Both the position numbers and the translations under genes were made by a program. Below the pieces are notes generated by a model, which saw only the letters and a program-made list of their open reading frames with translations, was not told where the DNA came from and did not search any database. This document shows positions 25,644-34,590 of a DNA stretch of 58,338 bases, piece by piece. Within the stretch, counting starts at the first letter, position 1. Each line of letters starts with the position of its first letter. The stretch is from Halopseudomonas pachastrellae (lineage in GTDB: Bacteria > Pseudomonadota > Gammaproteobacteria > Pseudomonadales > Pseudomonadaceae): NCBI RefSeq assembly GCF_900114765.1, contig NZ_FOUD01000024.1:1-58338 (forward strand), in the 5' to 3' direction.

Positions 25644-26255
25644 ATGACCGAGGTATACCCGCAAGACCTGGTGCCGGATGATTTCAGTGCGCAGTTGCGC
25701 GCGATCTTGCAGGCCCACCCCCAAGGGATAAGCGAACATCAGCTGTTGCAGGTGCTGGCCCAGCAGCTGCCCGGCTCTTTGTTTGCCGAGCCCGGTGCAT
25801 TGCGCGAGCCGTTGCAGCTGTTTCGTCTGCACTTTCTGCTGTTCAACCGCCTGTACCACCTGGCTGATGAGGTGGCCGAGGAGCAGTTGAGTTTGGACAT
25901 CCATGTATTGAAGATCGCCCTGCGCGCACGTCCGCCGGGCGAGGCGGCGGTGCAGCTGGATGATCCGCTGCGCCGTTATTACCAGGACTGGGAGCAGTGG
26001 CGCCAGACCAACGCCGATGATGTGCAGCACCTGCTCGACGGCTTCTGGCGCGGACGTGGAGCAATCTCCGACGCTGAAGTAGAACAGGCCCTGGAGGTCA
26101 TGGGCTTTGACCGGGCGCCCGCACCGGCAGCCCTGAAGCAGCGCTACCGCAGCCTGCTCAGCCGGCATCACCCGGACCGTGGCGGCAGCACGGCGCAGGC
26201 GCAGGAAATCAATCGCGCGATGCTAATTCTGCAACGCTATTACCGCAAAACCTGA
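25644..26255 (+). CDS. DnaJ-related protein with C-terminal J domain
   Basis: A 203-residue protein. The N-terminal 110 residues match the DNAJ-related N domain (FRLHFLLFNRLYHLADE...LSLDIHVLKIAL). The C-terminal 60 residues form a J domain with the HPD tripeptide (SRHHPDRGGS, near residue 174) that stimulates DnaK ATPase. It is probably a DnaK co-chaperone of unknown client. It starts at ATG 25644 without a strong ribosome site, divergent from the lipoprotein gene. Confidence 0.85.
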   Translation: MTEVYPQDLVPDDFSAQLRAILQAHPQGISEHQLLQVLAQQLPGSLFAEPGALREPLQLFRLHFLLFNRLYHLADEVAEEQLSLDIHVLKIALRARPPGEAAVQLDDPLRRYYQDWEQWRQTNADDVQHLLDGFWRGRGAISDAEVEQALEVMGFDRAPAPAALKQRYRSLLSRHHPDRGGSTAQAQEINRAMLILQRYYRKT

Positions 26256-26394
26256 AGTCGCCAATCTCTCTAAGCAGGGTCTGATCTACCGCACGCTTTT
26301 TGACTATAGTCAGTACAGGGCTGCGCCAAGGCGCGTCCGGTACTCCTGTCGGAGCTGTCCGGCCGGGGCTTAATAATAATGAGGAGGTCAGACC

Positions 26395-26994
26395 ATGATC
26401 CATCATGTAGTGGGGCTGTTTACCCATCCTGACGAGGAGTGGAAGGAAATCAGGGGTGAGGAAGAAAGCATCGGACACATGTACCTAACCCATGTGTTGC
26501 TGCTGGCAGCCATTCCGGCTGTATCCGCCTATATAGGCACCACCCAGATCGGCTGGACCGTCGGCACGCCGGAGGCGGTTAAACTGACCCAAGCCAGTGC
26601 GCTGCAGATGACAGTGCTGTCCTACCTGGCAATGCTGGCTGGTGTGGCCGTCATGGGTGCCTTTATCCACTGGATGGCGCGTACCTACGACGCCAGCCCG
26701 ACCTTCAACGACTGCGTGATCTTTGCTGCCTACACCGCAACACCGCTGTTCATCGCGGGCGTGGCTGCGCTTTATCCGAGCCTGTGGCTGGGTATGCTGG
26801 TTGGCACGGCAGCCATCTGTTACACGGTTTACCTGCTCTATCAGGGCATTCCCATCTTCATGGACATTCCCAGTGATGAGGGCTTCCTGTTCTCCAGTTC
26901 GGTGCTTGCGGTCGGATTGGTTGTACTGGTGGCCATGATGGCGACCTCGGTCATCTTCTGGGGCTTTGGCGTGGGGCCTGTGTACCTGCGTTAA
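26395..26994 (+). CDS. Yip1-family inner-membrane protein
   Basis: A 199-residue protein with an amphipathic N-terminus (VVGLFTHPDEEWKEI, the typical Yip1-domain start) and five hydrophobic helices, including PTFNDCVIFAAYTATPLFIAG and YTVYLLYQGIPIFMDIP. Bacterial Yip1-like proteins have no agreed function. GAGGAGG lies just upstream. A promoter-like TTGACTATAGTCAGTACA stretch lies in the preceding 100 bases. It stands alone and is followed by a strong terminator. Confidence 0.82.
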   Translation: MIHHVVGLFTHPDEEWKEIRGEEESIGHMYLTHVLLLAAIPAVSAYIGTTQIGWTVGTPEAVKLTQASALQMTVLSYLAMLAGVAVMGAFIHWMARTYDASPTFNDCVIFAAYTATPLFIAGVAALYPSLWLGMLVGTAAICYTVYLLYQGIPIFMDIPSDEGFLFSSSVLAVGLVVLVAMMATSVIFWGFGVGPVYLR

Positions 26995-27036
26995 TCAAGC
27001 CTATAGGGCTATCTTCTCCAGGCCTGCCTGAGCCGG

Positions 27037-27078
27037 CATCAGCCCCCGTCAGTCGCACTGACGGGGGCTGATGTTTTT
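27037..27078 (+). terminator. Intrinsic terminator after the Yip1-like gene
   Basis: A perfect 17-bp stem (27037-27053 / 27057-27073, core agcccccgtcagt) with a CGC loop is followed by TTTTT. Confidence 0.9.
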
Positions 27079-27132
27079 ATGGTCAGCGCTTTCCAGTAAA
27101 CTGCCGGCTTTTGCCAGACCGGTGCCCTGTCC

Positions 27133-27957
27133 ATGAGTCGTCTCAGCGTCAACCAGAACAAGCTGCAAAAACGTTTGCGTCGCCTGACCGCCGAAGCGGT
27201 TACCGACTACAACATGATCGAGGATGGCGACAAGGTCATGGTCTGCCTCTCCGGCGGCAAGGACAGCTACACCATGCTCGACATGCTGCTGTACCTGCAA
27301 AAGGTCGCGCCGATCAAGTTTGAGCTGGTTGCCGTCAATATGGACCAGAAGCAACCGGGCTTTCCGGAAGAGGTATTGCCGGCCTACCTGGACAGTATTG
27401 GTGTGCCGTACCACATCCTTGAACGCGACACCTACTCGATCGTCAAGGAGAAGGTGCCCGAGGGCAAGACCACCTGTTCGCTCTGCTCGCGCCTGCGCCG
27501 GGGCAACCTGTATACCTTTGCCGATGAAATCGGCGCGACCAAGATGGCGCTCGGGCACCACCGTGACGACATCATCGAGACTTTCTTCCTCAACATGTTC
27601 TACGGCGGCAACCTCAAGGCCATGCCGCCCAAGCTGCGTTCGGATGATGGCCGCAACGTGGTGATTCGCCCGCTGTCGTACTGCAACGAAGCGGACATCG
27701 AAGCCTATGCCCAGCTGCAGGGTTTTCCGATCATCCCCTGTAACCTCTGTGGCTCGCAGGAGAACCTGCAGCGCAAGGTGGTCAAGGACATGCTGCAGGG
27801 CTGGGAGCGTGCCACGCCCGGCCGACTGGAGAATATCTTCCGCTCGCTCAAGCATGTGCAGCCCTCGCAGCTGGCTGATACCGCCCTGTATGACTTTGCC
27901 AGCCTGCGTATCGATGAGCAGGCGGCGTCCCGTGTGCTCAACGTCATGAACCTCTGA
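27133..27957 (+). CDS. ttcA: tRNA 2-thiocytidine(32) synthetase
   Basis: A 274-residue PP-loop ATPase that thiolates C32 of some tRNAs. The PP-loop SGGKDS lies at about residues 40-45. The cluster cysteines are in CSLC (near 117) and PCNLC (near 203), fitting TtcA's [4Fe-4S] site. [18 protein letters not shown] is the family motif. Length and the full-length match make this secure. The next gene follows after 15 bases, so the two may be co-transcribed. Confidence 0.95.
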   Translation: MSRLSVNQNKLQKRLRRLTAEAVTDYNMIEDGDKVMVCLSGGKDSYTMLDMLLYLQKVAPIKFELVAVNMDQKQPGFPEEVLPAYLDSIGVPYHILERDTYSIVKEKVPEGKTTCSLCSRLRRGNLYTFADEIGATKMALGHHRDDIIETFFLNMFYGGNLKAMPPKLRSDDGRNVVIRPLSYCNEADIEAYAQLQGFPIIPCNLCGSQENLQRKVVKDMLQGWERATPGRLENIFRSLKHVQPSQLADTALYDFASLRIDEQAASRVLNVMNL

Positions 27958-27972
27958 TAGCGGGAGCTGTCG

Positions 27973-28644
27973 ATGCAGGACTATCGCTGGCTGCACGAGT
28001 ACTGCCTGAATCGCTTTGGCTCGGCGCAGGCGCTGGAGGCGCTGTTGCCCCAGCCGCGAACCGCGGATGAGCTGCGTGCCATTGCCGATGATCGCTACCT
28101 GTCGACCATCGCGCTGCGGGTATTTCGGGCGGGGCTGAGGCATAGCCTGGTAGACGCCAAGTGGCCGGCCTTTGAAGAGGCCTTCTTTGGGTTTGCCCCG
28201 GAGAAAGTCGTGCTGATGAGCGCCGAGCACATCGAGCGGCTGATGCAGAACACCCGCCTGATTCGCCATCTTGGCAAGTTGCGCAGCGTGCCACGCAACG
28301 CCCAACTGGTGCTGGATATTCGCGCCGAGTACGGCAGTATGGGCAACCTGATCGCTGACTGGCCGGAGGACGATATCGTCGGGCTCTGGCGTTTACTGGC
28401 CAGGCGCGGCGCGCAGTTGGGCGGACAATCCGCACCGCGCCTGCTGCGCATGCTGGGCAAGGATACCTGGGCTCCCAGTGAGGATGTGGTTGCCGCGCTG
28501 AAGGCGCAGGGCATTATCGACAAGATGCCCAGCAGTCAGCGTGATCAGGCTGCAGCGCAGGCAGCCTTCAATCAATGGCGTGAGCAAAGCGGTCGGCCCT
28601 TGTGTCAGCTGTCTGCGATGCTGGCGTTTACCGTGAACCATTGA
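27973..28644 (+). CDS. DNA-3-methyladenine glycosylase I-like protein
   Basis: A 223-residue helical protein resembling Tag-type adenine glycosylases: FRAGLRHSLVDAKWPAFEEAF near residue 50 and ERLMQNTRLIRHLGKLRSVPRNAQ near residue 88 are the conserved segments. It should excise 3-methyladenine from alkylated DNA. The zinc-binding Cys/His set of E. coli Tag is not evident, so it belongs to a divergent subgroup. Ribosome site GGGAG. It follows ttcA closely. Confidence 0.78.
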   Translation: MQDYRWLHEYCLNRFGSAQALEALLPQPRTADELRAIADDRYLSTIALRVFRAGLRHSLVDAKWPAFEEAFFGFAPEKVVLMSAEHIERLMQNTRLIRHLGKLRSVPRNAQLVLDIRAEYGSMGNLIADWPEDDIVGLWRLLARRGAQLGGQSAPRLLRMLGKDTWAPSEDVVAALKAQGIIDKMPSSQRDQAAAQAAFNQWREQSGRPLCQLSAMLAFTVNH

Positions 28645-28704
28645 TCAGAAAAAGGCAGCTGATCTGTGGCTTGGCGTGGCAAGTTAAAGTAAATTCTTGA
28701 CCTT

Positions 28705-28728
28705 GGGCGCTTGAGCGTCCATTTTTTA
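28705..28728 (+). terminator. Hairpin plus T-run before the NlpC/P60 gene
   Basis: gggcgc / gcgtcc with a TTGA loop (28705-28720) is followed by ATTTTTT. It ends the ttcA-glycosylase transcript, or attenuates the next gene, whose start is 40 bases downstream. Confidence 0.65.
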
Positions 28729-28757
28729 ATCAAATCCCTCGGGCTGGAGGTTGCCGG

Positions 28758-29282
28758 ATGCGGCACAGTGCGCTGTTGATCCTGTTTCTGACCGCTGTTC
28801 TGGCAGGCTGCTCCAGTGCGCCCAAAAGTCCTCCCGTCGCAGTGTCTGCACCGGTGCGTACCTTGCCCACGGTGACCCCCTCCGACTCTTCGCAGATCCT
28901 TGGTAATGATGTGGTCTTTCAGGCTTTCAGTCTGGTCGGTACCCCTTATCGTTGGGGCGGCACCTCGCCCGAAACCGGTTTTGACTGCAGCGGCCTGATT
29001 CAGTACGTCTACCGCGAAGCGGCCGGTATGAGCCTGCCGCGTACCACCTCCGATCTCTATAACCTCAACGTAGCCCGTCCTGCCGAGAGCGCGCTGGCGC
29101 CAGGCGATCTGGTGCTCTTTGCCATGAATGGCGGGCGGGTAAACCACGCCGGTATCTACATCGGTGAAGGCCGCTTTCTGCATGCGCCCAGCACGGGCGG
29201 CGTGGTGCGCGTTGATGAGCTGGAATCCTCGTTCTGGCAGCGTACCTTCAAGGGTGCACGCCGCGTGATCGGAAATCACTGA
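28758..29282 (+). CDS. NlpC/P60-family lipoprotein peptidase
   Basis: A 174-residue lipoprotein (LTAVLAGC) with an NlpC/P60 domain. The catalytic Cys is in FDCSGLIQYVY (near residue 77), the His in NHAGIYIG (near 130) and the polar third residue in LHAPS (near 142). These enzymes cut peptidoglycan stem peptides (D-Glu-meso-DAP bond). The size fits the Spr/MepS-like group. Good ribosome site (GGAGG). Confidence 0.92.
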   Translation: MRHSALLILFLTAVLAGCSSAPKSPPVAVSAPVRTLPTVTPSDSSQILGNDVVFQAFSLVGTPYRWGGTSPETGFDCSGLIQYVYREAAGMSLPRTTSDLYNLNVARPAESALAPGDLVLFAMNGGRVNHAGIYIGEGRFLHAPSTGGVVRVDELESSFWQRTFKGARRVIGNH

Positions 29283-29302
29283 CCCGCTGTCTGGAGTCGA
29301 TA

Positions 29303-29884
29303 ATGTTTATTCAACCGGGGCCTCTGCGGGGCCGGCATGTTTTGCTGGAGCCGCTTGAGCTGGCGCACACTGCTGCGCTGCAACGCGCCGTTGCTGATGG
29401 AGAAAGCTGGAAGCTCTGGTACGCCAGTGTGCCCACGCCCGAGTCCATGCCAGAGTACGTTGAGCGTGCGGTGCAAGGTATGGAGCAGGGCAACCTTGCC
29501 TACGCGGTGCGCAGCCTTGCCAGCGGCGATATCGTGGGCTGCACGCGCTATTACGACGTGGATGCCGCCAACCGCCGGGCGTTGATTGGCTACACCTGGT
29601 ATGCCGATGCGGCCCGGCGCACACCGGTCAACAGCGAGAGCAAGTTGCTTCTATTGCAGCACCTGTTTGAGGATGCCGGCGCCATCGCCGTTGAGTTGCG
29701 CACGCATTTCTTCAACCAGGCGTCGCGCACCGCTATCGAGCGGCTGGGGGCCAAGCAGGATGGTGTTCTGCGCAGCCACCAGATTCTGCCTGACGGCTCT
29801 ATTCGCGATACCGTGGTGTACTCCATCGTCGCCAGCGAATGGCCGGCGGTGAAGAACAACCTGCTGAGCCGTCTGGCAGGCTGA
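29303..29884 (+). CDS. GNAT-family N-acetyltransferase
   Basis: A 193-residue acetyltransferase of the RimJ/RimL-like group: RHVLLEPLELAH at the N-terminus, IGYTWYADAARRTPVNSESKLLLLQHLFE (near 98-126) and ELRTHFFNQASRTAIERLGAKQDGVLRSHQ, the acetyl-CoA binding end. The substrate is unknown. It follows the NlpC gene by 20 bases with a GGAG site and is probably in the same transcript as the small CWC gene. Confidence 0.88.
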   Translation: MFIQPGPLRGRHVLLEPLELAHTAALQRAVADGESWKLWYASVPTPESMPEYVERAVQGMEQGNLAYAVRSLASGDIVGCTRYYDVDAANRRALIGYTWYADAARRTPVNSESKLLLLQHLFEDAGAIAVELRTHFFNQASRTAIERLGAKQDGVLRSHQILPDGSIRDTVVYSIVASEWPAVKNNLLSRLAG

Positions 29885-29887
29885 CGG

Positions 29888-30118
29888 GTGCAACTGGCGC
29901 CTGCGGGTGTTGATGCGGCGCGTTGCCCTTTCTGCGCGGGCGCCAATGCCTGCGCTGCCGAGACGGGTAGCTGCTGGTGCTTTGACCTGTTAGTTCCCGA
30001 GGCTCTGTTGGCCCTGGTGCCGAGTAAACAGCGCAATCGCGCCTGTATCTGCCAGAACTGTGTGCGTGCCTTCACCCGCGACCCTGACGGCTTTACAGAG
30101 CGCTATCGCAAGCGCTGA
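29888..30118 (+). CDS. Cysteine-rich CWC-family small protein
   Basis: A 76-residue protein with the CWC layout: CPFCAGANAC near residue 13, CWCF near 29 and CICQNCVRAF near 53. These are likely metal-binding, with no known function. It starts at GTG 29888, three bases after the GNAT stop, so is probably co-translated. It ends tail-to-tail with the methyltransferase gene. Confidence 0.8.
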   Translation: MQLAPAGVDAARCPFCAGANACAAETGSCWCFDLLVPEALLALVPSKQRNRACICQNCVRAFTRDPDGFTERYRKR

Positions 30119-30119
30119 G

Positions 30120-30770
30120 TCAGCGCTTGCGCAGTAACACGACATCCGCTCCCACCATCTCCAACTCGGCCTGCCAGTGTTGCGCCAGCCAGTGAAAGCT
30201 GTGCTCGCTGAAAAAGCTGATATGGGTCGGGTCGCTCTTGTAGTGCCAGGTGCTGAAGGCCTCCGGGCTGGTTACCCGCTTGGTCATCAGCCCGAGCCAG
30301 CCGCCGGGCTTGAGACAACGCCAGAGCTGCTCCAGCACCGCACGCGGCGCAGCCAGATGCTCCACTACCTCGGTTGCGGTGATGAAGTCCCACTGCTGTT
30401 CAAGCGCTGCCGGGTTGGGGTGGTAGTAGAGGTCATGCAGGCTGACCTGATGCCCTTGCTCACGCAGCATCAAGGCCAGGGCCGGGCCCGGACCACAGCC
30501 AAAGTCGAGACCGCAGCTGGCCGGCGGCAGGCGCTGCAGCAGCGGCTCGGCCAGGCGCGAGAGAAAGCGCCGGTAGCCCGGATCATCCGGGTGGTTTTCG
30601 TGGCGGTCGTACTCGGCCTTTTCCTGCTTGGCAGTCAGTTGCCATTGCGCGGGCACGTGCACCATCAGACACCGCTCGCACTGCCAGTAGCTGCGCTTGC
30701 GGTCGCTGAGCATCCAGTGGGCCGGCGAGCTGCAGAGGGGGCAGGGCAGGGCCTGGTGCTGCGCTGTCAC
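30120..30770 (-). CDS. Class I SAM-dependent methyltransferase with N-terminal zinc ribbon
   Basis: A 216-residue protein. Cys pairs CPLC (near residue 10) and CERC (near 31) suggest a zinc ribbon. Then the methyltransferase core: LDFGCGPGPAL (motif I, near 88), the TATEVVEHL post-I region and LKPGGWLGLMTKR. The substrate is unknown. Its start overlaps the patatin stop by four bases (ATGA). Confidence 0.85.
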   Translation of the reverse strand: MTAQHQALPCPLCSSPAHWMLSDRKRSYWQCERCLMVHVPAQWQLTAKQEKAEYDRHENHPDDPGYRRFLSRLAEPLLQRLPPASCGLDFGCGPGPALALMLREQGHQVSLHDLYYHPNPAALEQQWDFITATEVVEHLAAPRAVLEQLWRCLKPGGWLGLMTKRVTSPEAFSTWHYKSDPTHISFFSEHSFHWLAQHWQAELEMVGADVVLLRKR

Positions 30771-31846
30771 AGTGGCTTGATACGGTCTATCAGTTGCCCG
30801 GAGTCAGCCAGTTCCAGGAACTCGTCGCCCATGCGCTGGCTTTCACTCATTGCCTTGCGCCAGTACTTCTCGCGGCCGTCGTTATCGTAGACATAGCGGT
30901 TGAAGTCCTTGCGGTCCGGTAGCTTGCGGTGCGGCAGGCGTTCCAGATATTCGGGTGATGGCGCGAGCAGCAGTACGTCACGCAGTTGCTGGGCGTTGTG
31001 CTTGCGCCAGGGAATGGTCTTGTCAAACCAGCCAGGGATGACCCGGTCGATAAAGTGCGGATAAAGGATCACGCCCGGCGCGGTGTAGGGCAGGTCAAGA
31101 TGGTAGTCGAGCAAGCCGCCGTCGCGGTAGACGCCGGGCTCGGCACCGGGAATGTCGCGCACCGCTTCCATCACCATGGGTATAGAGCCGGAGGCCAGCA
31201 GGGCCGAGCGCAGGTTGTTACTGGTCAGCTCGACATGCGCGCTGGTGAAGTCGCGCAGCTCTTCAAGGGCCGGCAGCTGGCGCGGGTCGTGCAGAATGAC
31301 CCGTTCAAAGAAGCGGCCCAGGTGCCGGCGACCCAGCAGGTTGGCACCGATCACGCCGCCCAGGCCGAGGGCCAGGCGGGTACGTGAGTCATCGCGCAGC
31401 AGGCCGCGGCTTTTCACCACGACGATGTTCAGGCGGTAATGCGGGTTGCTGAGAATGGCGTCAAATTGCCCCTGCAGCAGCTCGTCGATCATCTGGCCGC
31501 AGGCAGCACTGATGGTCTGGATAGTGACGCCCTTGGGAAAGCGCATGGCGGTGTACAATTCGCCAAGCTGGCGCAGGGTCTGCACCGGGTCCGGCATGCA
31601 GGCACTGGCGAAGCGCCAACTGCCGATGGAGGCGCCGATCAGGCTGCGCGGCTGCGGTGCGCGCGGCAGCCATTCGCCGAACAGCGCCAAGTCCAGCCCT
31701 TGAATGCCGAGTGCCTTGGGGCCGCCGGCGGCACCGGGAATCATGTGCACATCGGCTGGCTGCAGGCCGTTTTCGCGGATGTGCTGAATGGCGCGCTGCC
31801 CTGCGCGGAGCGTCAACGCCGGTGCTTTAACCTGTATCGCTGTCAT
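30767..31846 (-). CDS. Patatin-like phospholipase
   Basis: A 359-residue patatin-fold protein. The oxyanion loop is GAAGGPKALG (near residue 38), the nucleophile is in GASIGSW (near 71) and the catalytic Asp is in YRDGGLLDYH (near 240). No signal peptide is visible, so it acts in the cytoplasm or is delivered otherwise. It is probably a lipid acyl hydrolase of unknown substrate and is coupled to the downstream methyltransferase. Confidence 0.86.
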   Translation of the reverse strand: MTAIQVKAPALTLRAGQRAIQHIRENGLQPADVHMIPGAAGGPKALGIQGLDLALFGEWLPRAPQPRSLIGASIGSWRFASACMPDPVQTLRQLGELYTAMRFPKGVTIQTISAACGQMIDELLQGQFDAILSNPHYRLNIVVVKSRGLLRDDSRTRLALGLGGVIGANLLGRRHLGRFFERVILHDPRQLPALEELRDFTSAHVELTSNNLRSALLASGSIPMVMEAVRDIPGAEPGVYRDGGLLDYHLDLPYTAPGVILYPHFIDRVIPGWFDKTIPWRKHNAQQLRDVLLLAPSPEYLERLPHRKLPDRKDFNRYVYDNDGREKYWRKAMSESQRMGDEFLELADSGQLIDRIKPL

Positions 31847-31974
31847 GCTGAGCGGGTTCCCTGTGGCTGCGCGCCCGATTTTAAGGTTGGTTTCAGCTGG
31901 TGGCTATAGTCTGAACCTGTCAGAAGGCGGTACCGAACGGTTCGGCACCACCAACACCAAGAGAGGAAATGACT

Positions 31975-32286
31975 ATGTACAAGCAACTTGTTTCTCTGTC
32001 CTGCGCCGCCATCCTGGGTCTGGGTAGTGCTGCCGTGCTGGCAGACGACGATGTACGCATGGATGAGGTCCCCGGCCTGGTTGAGCAGGGTACCATTCAG
32101 TCACTGGAAAGCCTGAACGAAAAGGCACTGTCGGTGCAACCCGGCACCATCACCGATACCGATCTGGACAAGCACTATGGCCGCTATGTCTACGAAGTTG
32201 AAATCCGCGATGCCCAAGGGCAGGAGTGGGACATTGACCTGGATGCGAGCAATGGCGACGTTCTGGAACACCGCCGCGACGACTGA
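31975..32286 (+). CDS. Periplasmic PepSY-domain protein (first of two)
   Basis: A 103-residue secreted protein: signal peptide (SLSCAAILGLGSAAVLA-DD) followed by one PepSY domain ending [37 protein letters not shown], the typical YEVEI...VDA.TGEVL pattern. PepSY domains are thought to inhibit peptidases or sense periplasmic signals. I start at the second of two nearby ATGs (31975), which has proper spacing from AGAGGA. It leads an operon with a second PepSY protein and a two-component system. Confidence 0.85.
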   Translation: MYKQLVSLSCAAILGLGSAAVLADDDVRMDEVPGLVEQGTIQSLESLNEKALSVQPGTITDTDLDKHYGRYVYEVEIRDAQGQEWDIDLDASNGDVLEHRRDD

Positions 32287-32590
32287 TCCGCGGCGCATCA
32301 GCCGCCCACTGGCGTGGGCGCTGGTGCTGATTCCACTGAATGTCAGTGCACACGACCTGAGTCAGGACGAGGCGCTGGCACTGACCGAGCAGGGGCACAT
32401 TGTGCCCCTGCAGGTGCTTGTGGATGATGCGCTGGAGCGATTCCCGGGGCGCCTGCTGGAAGCCGAGCTGGAACTTGATGACGGCATCTACATCTATGAA
32501 ATCGAGGTGGTCACCCGTACGCGGCGGGTCATGGAACTGGAATACGACGCGACCACCGGCGAACTACTGGACGTGGAAGAGGATGATTGA
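32252..32590 (+). CDS. Periplasmic PepSY-domain protein (second of two)
   Basis: A 112-residue paralogue-like protein: signal region [17 protein letters not shown], then a PepSY domain ([33 protein letters not shown]). It begins inside the previous gene (35-base overlap, different frame), with only a weak GGA before ATG 32252, so translation is likely coupled. A longer frame from 32177 exists but starts in an unlikely place. Its stop overlaps the response regulator start by one base. Confidence 0.75.
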   Translation: MATFWNTAATTDPRRISRPLAWALVLIPLNVSAHDLSQDEALALTEQGHIVPLQVLVDDALERFPGRLLEAELELDDGIYIYEIEVVTRTRRVMELEYDATTGELLDVEEDD

Positions 32591-33261
32591 TGCGGCTGTT
32601 ACTGGTTGAGGATAACGTGGCGCTGGCCGACAGTCTGCTGGCGGTGCTCAAGCGTGCGGGCTACGCAGTGGATTGGCGGGCCGATGGGCGTGATGCCCTG
32701 CTGCTCGGTGAGCAGGAACCCTATGATCTGGCCATTCTTGACCTTGGTTTGCCGGGCATGGACGGTCTGGAGATCCTGCGCAGTTGGCGGGCTGGCGGCA
32801 GCTCACTGCCGGTGCTGATCCTCACCGCCCGCAGCCGCTGGACCGAGCGCGTTGAAGGGTTGCAGGCCGGCGCCGATGACTACCTGACCAAGCCGTTCCA
32901 CAACGAAGAGCTGGTGTTGCGGGTGCAGGCGCTGCTGCGACGAGCCCATGGCCGTGAGCCGCAAACCCTGCTCAGCGCTGCCGGTTTGCAGCTGGATGAA
33001 GCGCATCAGCAGGTCGTGCGCGCCGGGCAGGAGCCGGTCAGCCTGTCGGCGAGTGAGTTCAAGCTGCTGCGCTACTTCATGCTTAACCCGGGTAAGGTGC
33101 TGTCCAAAACCCGATTGGCAGAGCACCTGTACGACTACGAAGACGAGCGCGATTCCAATGTCATCGAGGTGCTGATCAACCACCTGCGCCGCAAGCTGGG
33201 CCGCGAGGCGATTGAAACGCGTCGCGGGCAGGGCTATGTGCTGGTGGGGGCTGGTGCGTGA
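32590..33261 (+). CDS. OmpR/PhoP-type response regulator
   Basis: A 223-residue regulator. The receiver domain has the acidic pair VEDN, phospho-acceptor Asp in [12 protein letters not shown] (near residue 51), the Thr of ILTARS and the Lys of LTKPF. The C-terminal winged helix ([22 protein letters not shown]...[15 protein letters not shown]) is OmpR-type, closest by eye to PhoP/QseB. It probably controls its own operon. The stop overlaps the kinase start (GTGA). It starts at ATG 32590, with AGAGGA upstream. Confidence 0.93.
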   Translation: MRLLLVEDNVALADSLLAVLKRAGYAVDWRADGRDALLLGEQEPYDLAILDLGLPGMDGLEILRSWRAGGSSLPVLILTARSRWTERVEGLQAGADDYLTKPFHNEELVLRVQALLRRAHGREPQTLLSAAGLQLDEAHQQVVRAGQEPVSLSASEFKLLRYFMLNPGKVLSKTRLAEHLYDYEDERDSNVIEVLINHLRRKLGREAIETRRGQGYVLVGAGA

Positions 33262-34583
33262 AATCCATCAGCCGCCGTTTGACGCTTAGTCTGGTGCCGC
33301 TGTTGCTGGTCAGCGTGCTGCTGATTGTGCAGGGCGGTGTCTGGTTGTATGACCGGGCGCAGCGCGATTACCTGACCCAGCTGTTGCAGCGTGAGGCCGA
33401 CAGCATGCTGGCTGCCCTGAGCCGTGGCAGCGACGGTCTGTTTCTGGATATGGATAAGGTTGACCCTGACTATCGACGCCCCTACTCGGGGCGTTATTTC
33501 GTTGTGCAGGGGCAGGAGAAGTGGCGTTCACGCTCACTCTGGGATCACCGTTTGCCGTTGCCGGGAGATGGCCTGCAGACCGAGTTGCTGCCAGGGCCGG
33601 ATGGTCAGGAGCTGCTGGTCTGGTCCGGGGAATATCTCAAGGGCGGTGAGCGGCTGACCATCAGTGTAGCCATCGATTATGAGCCGTTGCTGGTTGAGTT
33701 TCGTCGGGCCAGCTGGTGGCTGAGCGGGCTCGGCGTGCTGGTAGTGCTGGTGGCTGCGGCGCTGCAGCACTGGTTTCTGCGCCGCTCGCTCGGGCCGCTG
33801 CGCAAGGTGCAGGGCGAGCTGGCGGAGTGGCGCAGCGGGGAGCGCCTGCAGCTGAACGAGCAGGTGCCGGAGGAACTGGCGCCGCTGGTGGCCGAAATCA
33901 ACCACCTGGGCCAGCAGATTGAGTCCGTGCTGGAACGCGCGCGCAACAGCGCGGGTGATCTGGGCCATGCCCTGAAAACGCCGCTGGCGGTCATCGAGAG
34001 CCGTCTTGAGAGCCTCTCAGGGCAGCTGCCGCAGAGCGATTGGCAGGAGCTGCAGGCGCAGGTGCAGAGTATCCGCGCGCAGTTGGAGCGTACCCTGCAG
34101 CGCGCCCGGCTGGCGCCGGATCAGGCCCGCGGGCAGCGCTTTGCGCCGGGCGCTGACCTGACCGCTCTGGTGCAGACTCTGGAGAGTCTGTACCCGAATG
34201 GCCCGCAGATTCAGCTGCAGGGCGAGTTGTCCGGCAGTTGGCCCTTTGATCGCGAAGACCTGCTGGAACTGCTGGGTAATCTACTGGATAACGCCTGCAA
34301 ATGGGCGCGCGCCGAGGTGCGGGTTGCCTGGCACTTGCGCGCCGATCAGCTCGATCTGGAGGTGGCCGACGACGGACCCGGTATTGCTCCGGCCGAATGT
34401 GACCAGGTGCTCGGACGCGGCGCGCGCCTGGATCAGCAAGCCCCGGGGCATGGGCTGGGCCTGGCGATTGTGCGGGATACGGTCGCGACCTATCAGGGCA
34501 CGCTGGCGCTGGAGCAGGCCCCGGAAGGGGGCTTGCTGGTGCGTATCAGTCTGCCGCTGCAGCGCCGCCGGGGCAGCGCCTGA
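33258..34583 (+). CDS. Sensor histidine kinase
   Basis: A 441-residue kinase starting at GTG 33258. It has two membrane helices (residues about 10-32 and 152-172) around a periplasmic sensor of about 120 residues, a HAMP-like linker, the phospho-acceptor His in [16 protein letters not shown] (near 237) and ATPase boxes N (LLDNACKWA), G1 (ADDGPGIAP) and G2 ([11 protein letters not shown]). The topology resembles PhoQ. The signal is unknown; the two co-transcribed periplasmic PepSY proteins could modulate its sensor domain. Confidence 0.92.
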   Translation: MKSISRRLTLSLVPLLLVSVLLIVQGGVWLYDRAQRDYLTQLLQREADSMLAALSRGSDGLFLDMDKVDPDYRRPYSGRYFVVQGQEKWRSRSLWDHRLPLPGDGLQTELLPGPDGQELLVWSGEYLKGGERLTISVAIDYEPLLVEFRRASWWLSGLGVLVVLVAAALQHWFLRRSLGPLRKVQGELAEWRSGERLQLNEQVPEELAPLVAEINHLGQQIESVLERARNSAGDLGHALKTPLAVIESRLESLSGQLPQSDWQELQAQVQSIRAQLERTLQRARLAPDQARGQRFAPGADLTALVQTLESLYPNGPQIQLQGELSGSWPFDREDLLELLGNLLDNACKWARAEVRVAWHLRADQLDLEVADDGPGIAPAECDQVLGRGARLDQQAPGHGLGLAIVRDTVATYQGTLALEQAPEGGLLVRISLPLQRRRGSA

Positions 34584-34590
34584 GCAGGCC

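Noticed and set aside
27049..28305. 418-codon minus-strand frame across ttcA and the glycosylase gene
   Set aside because: Runs across two convincing genes and the terminator stem; no family features.
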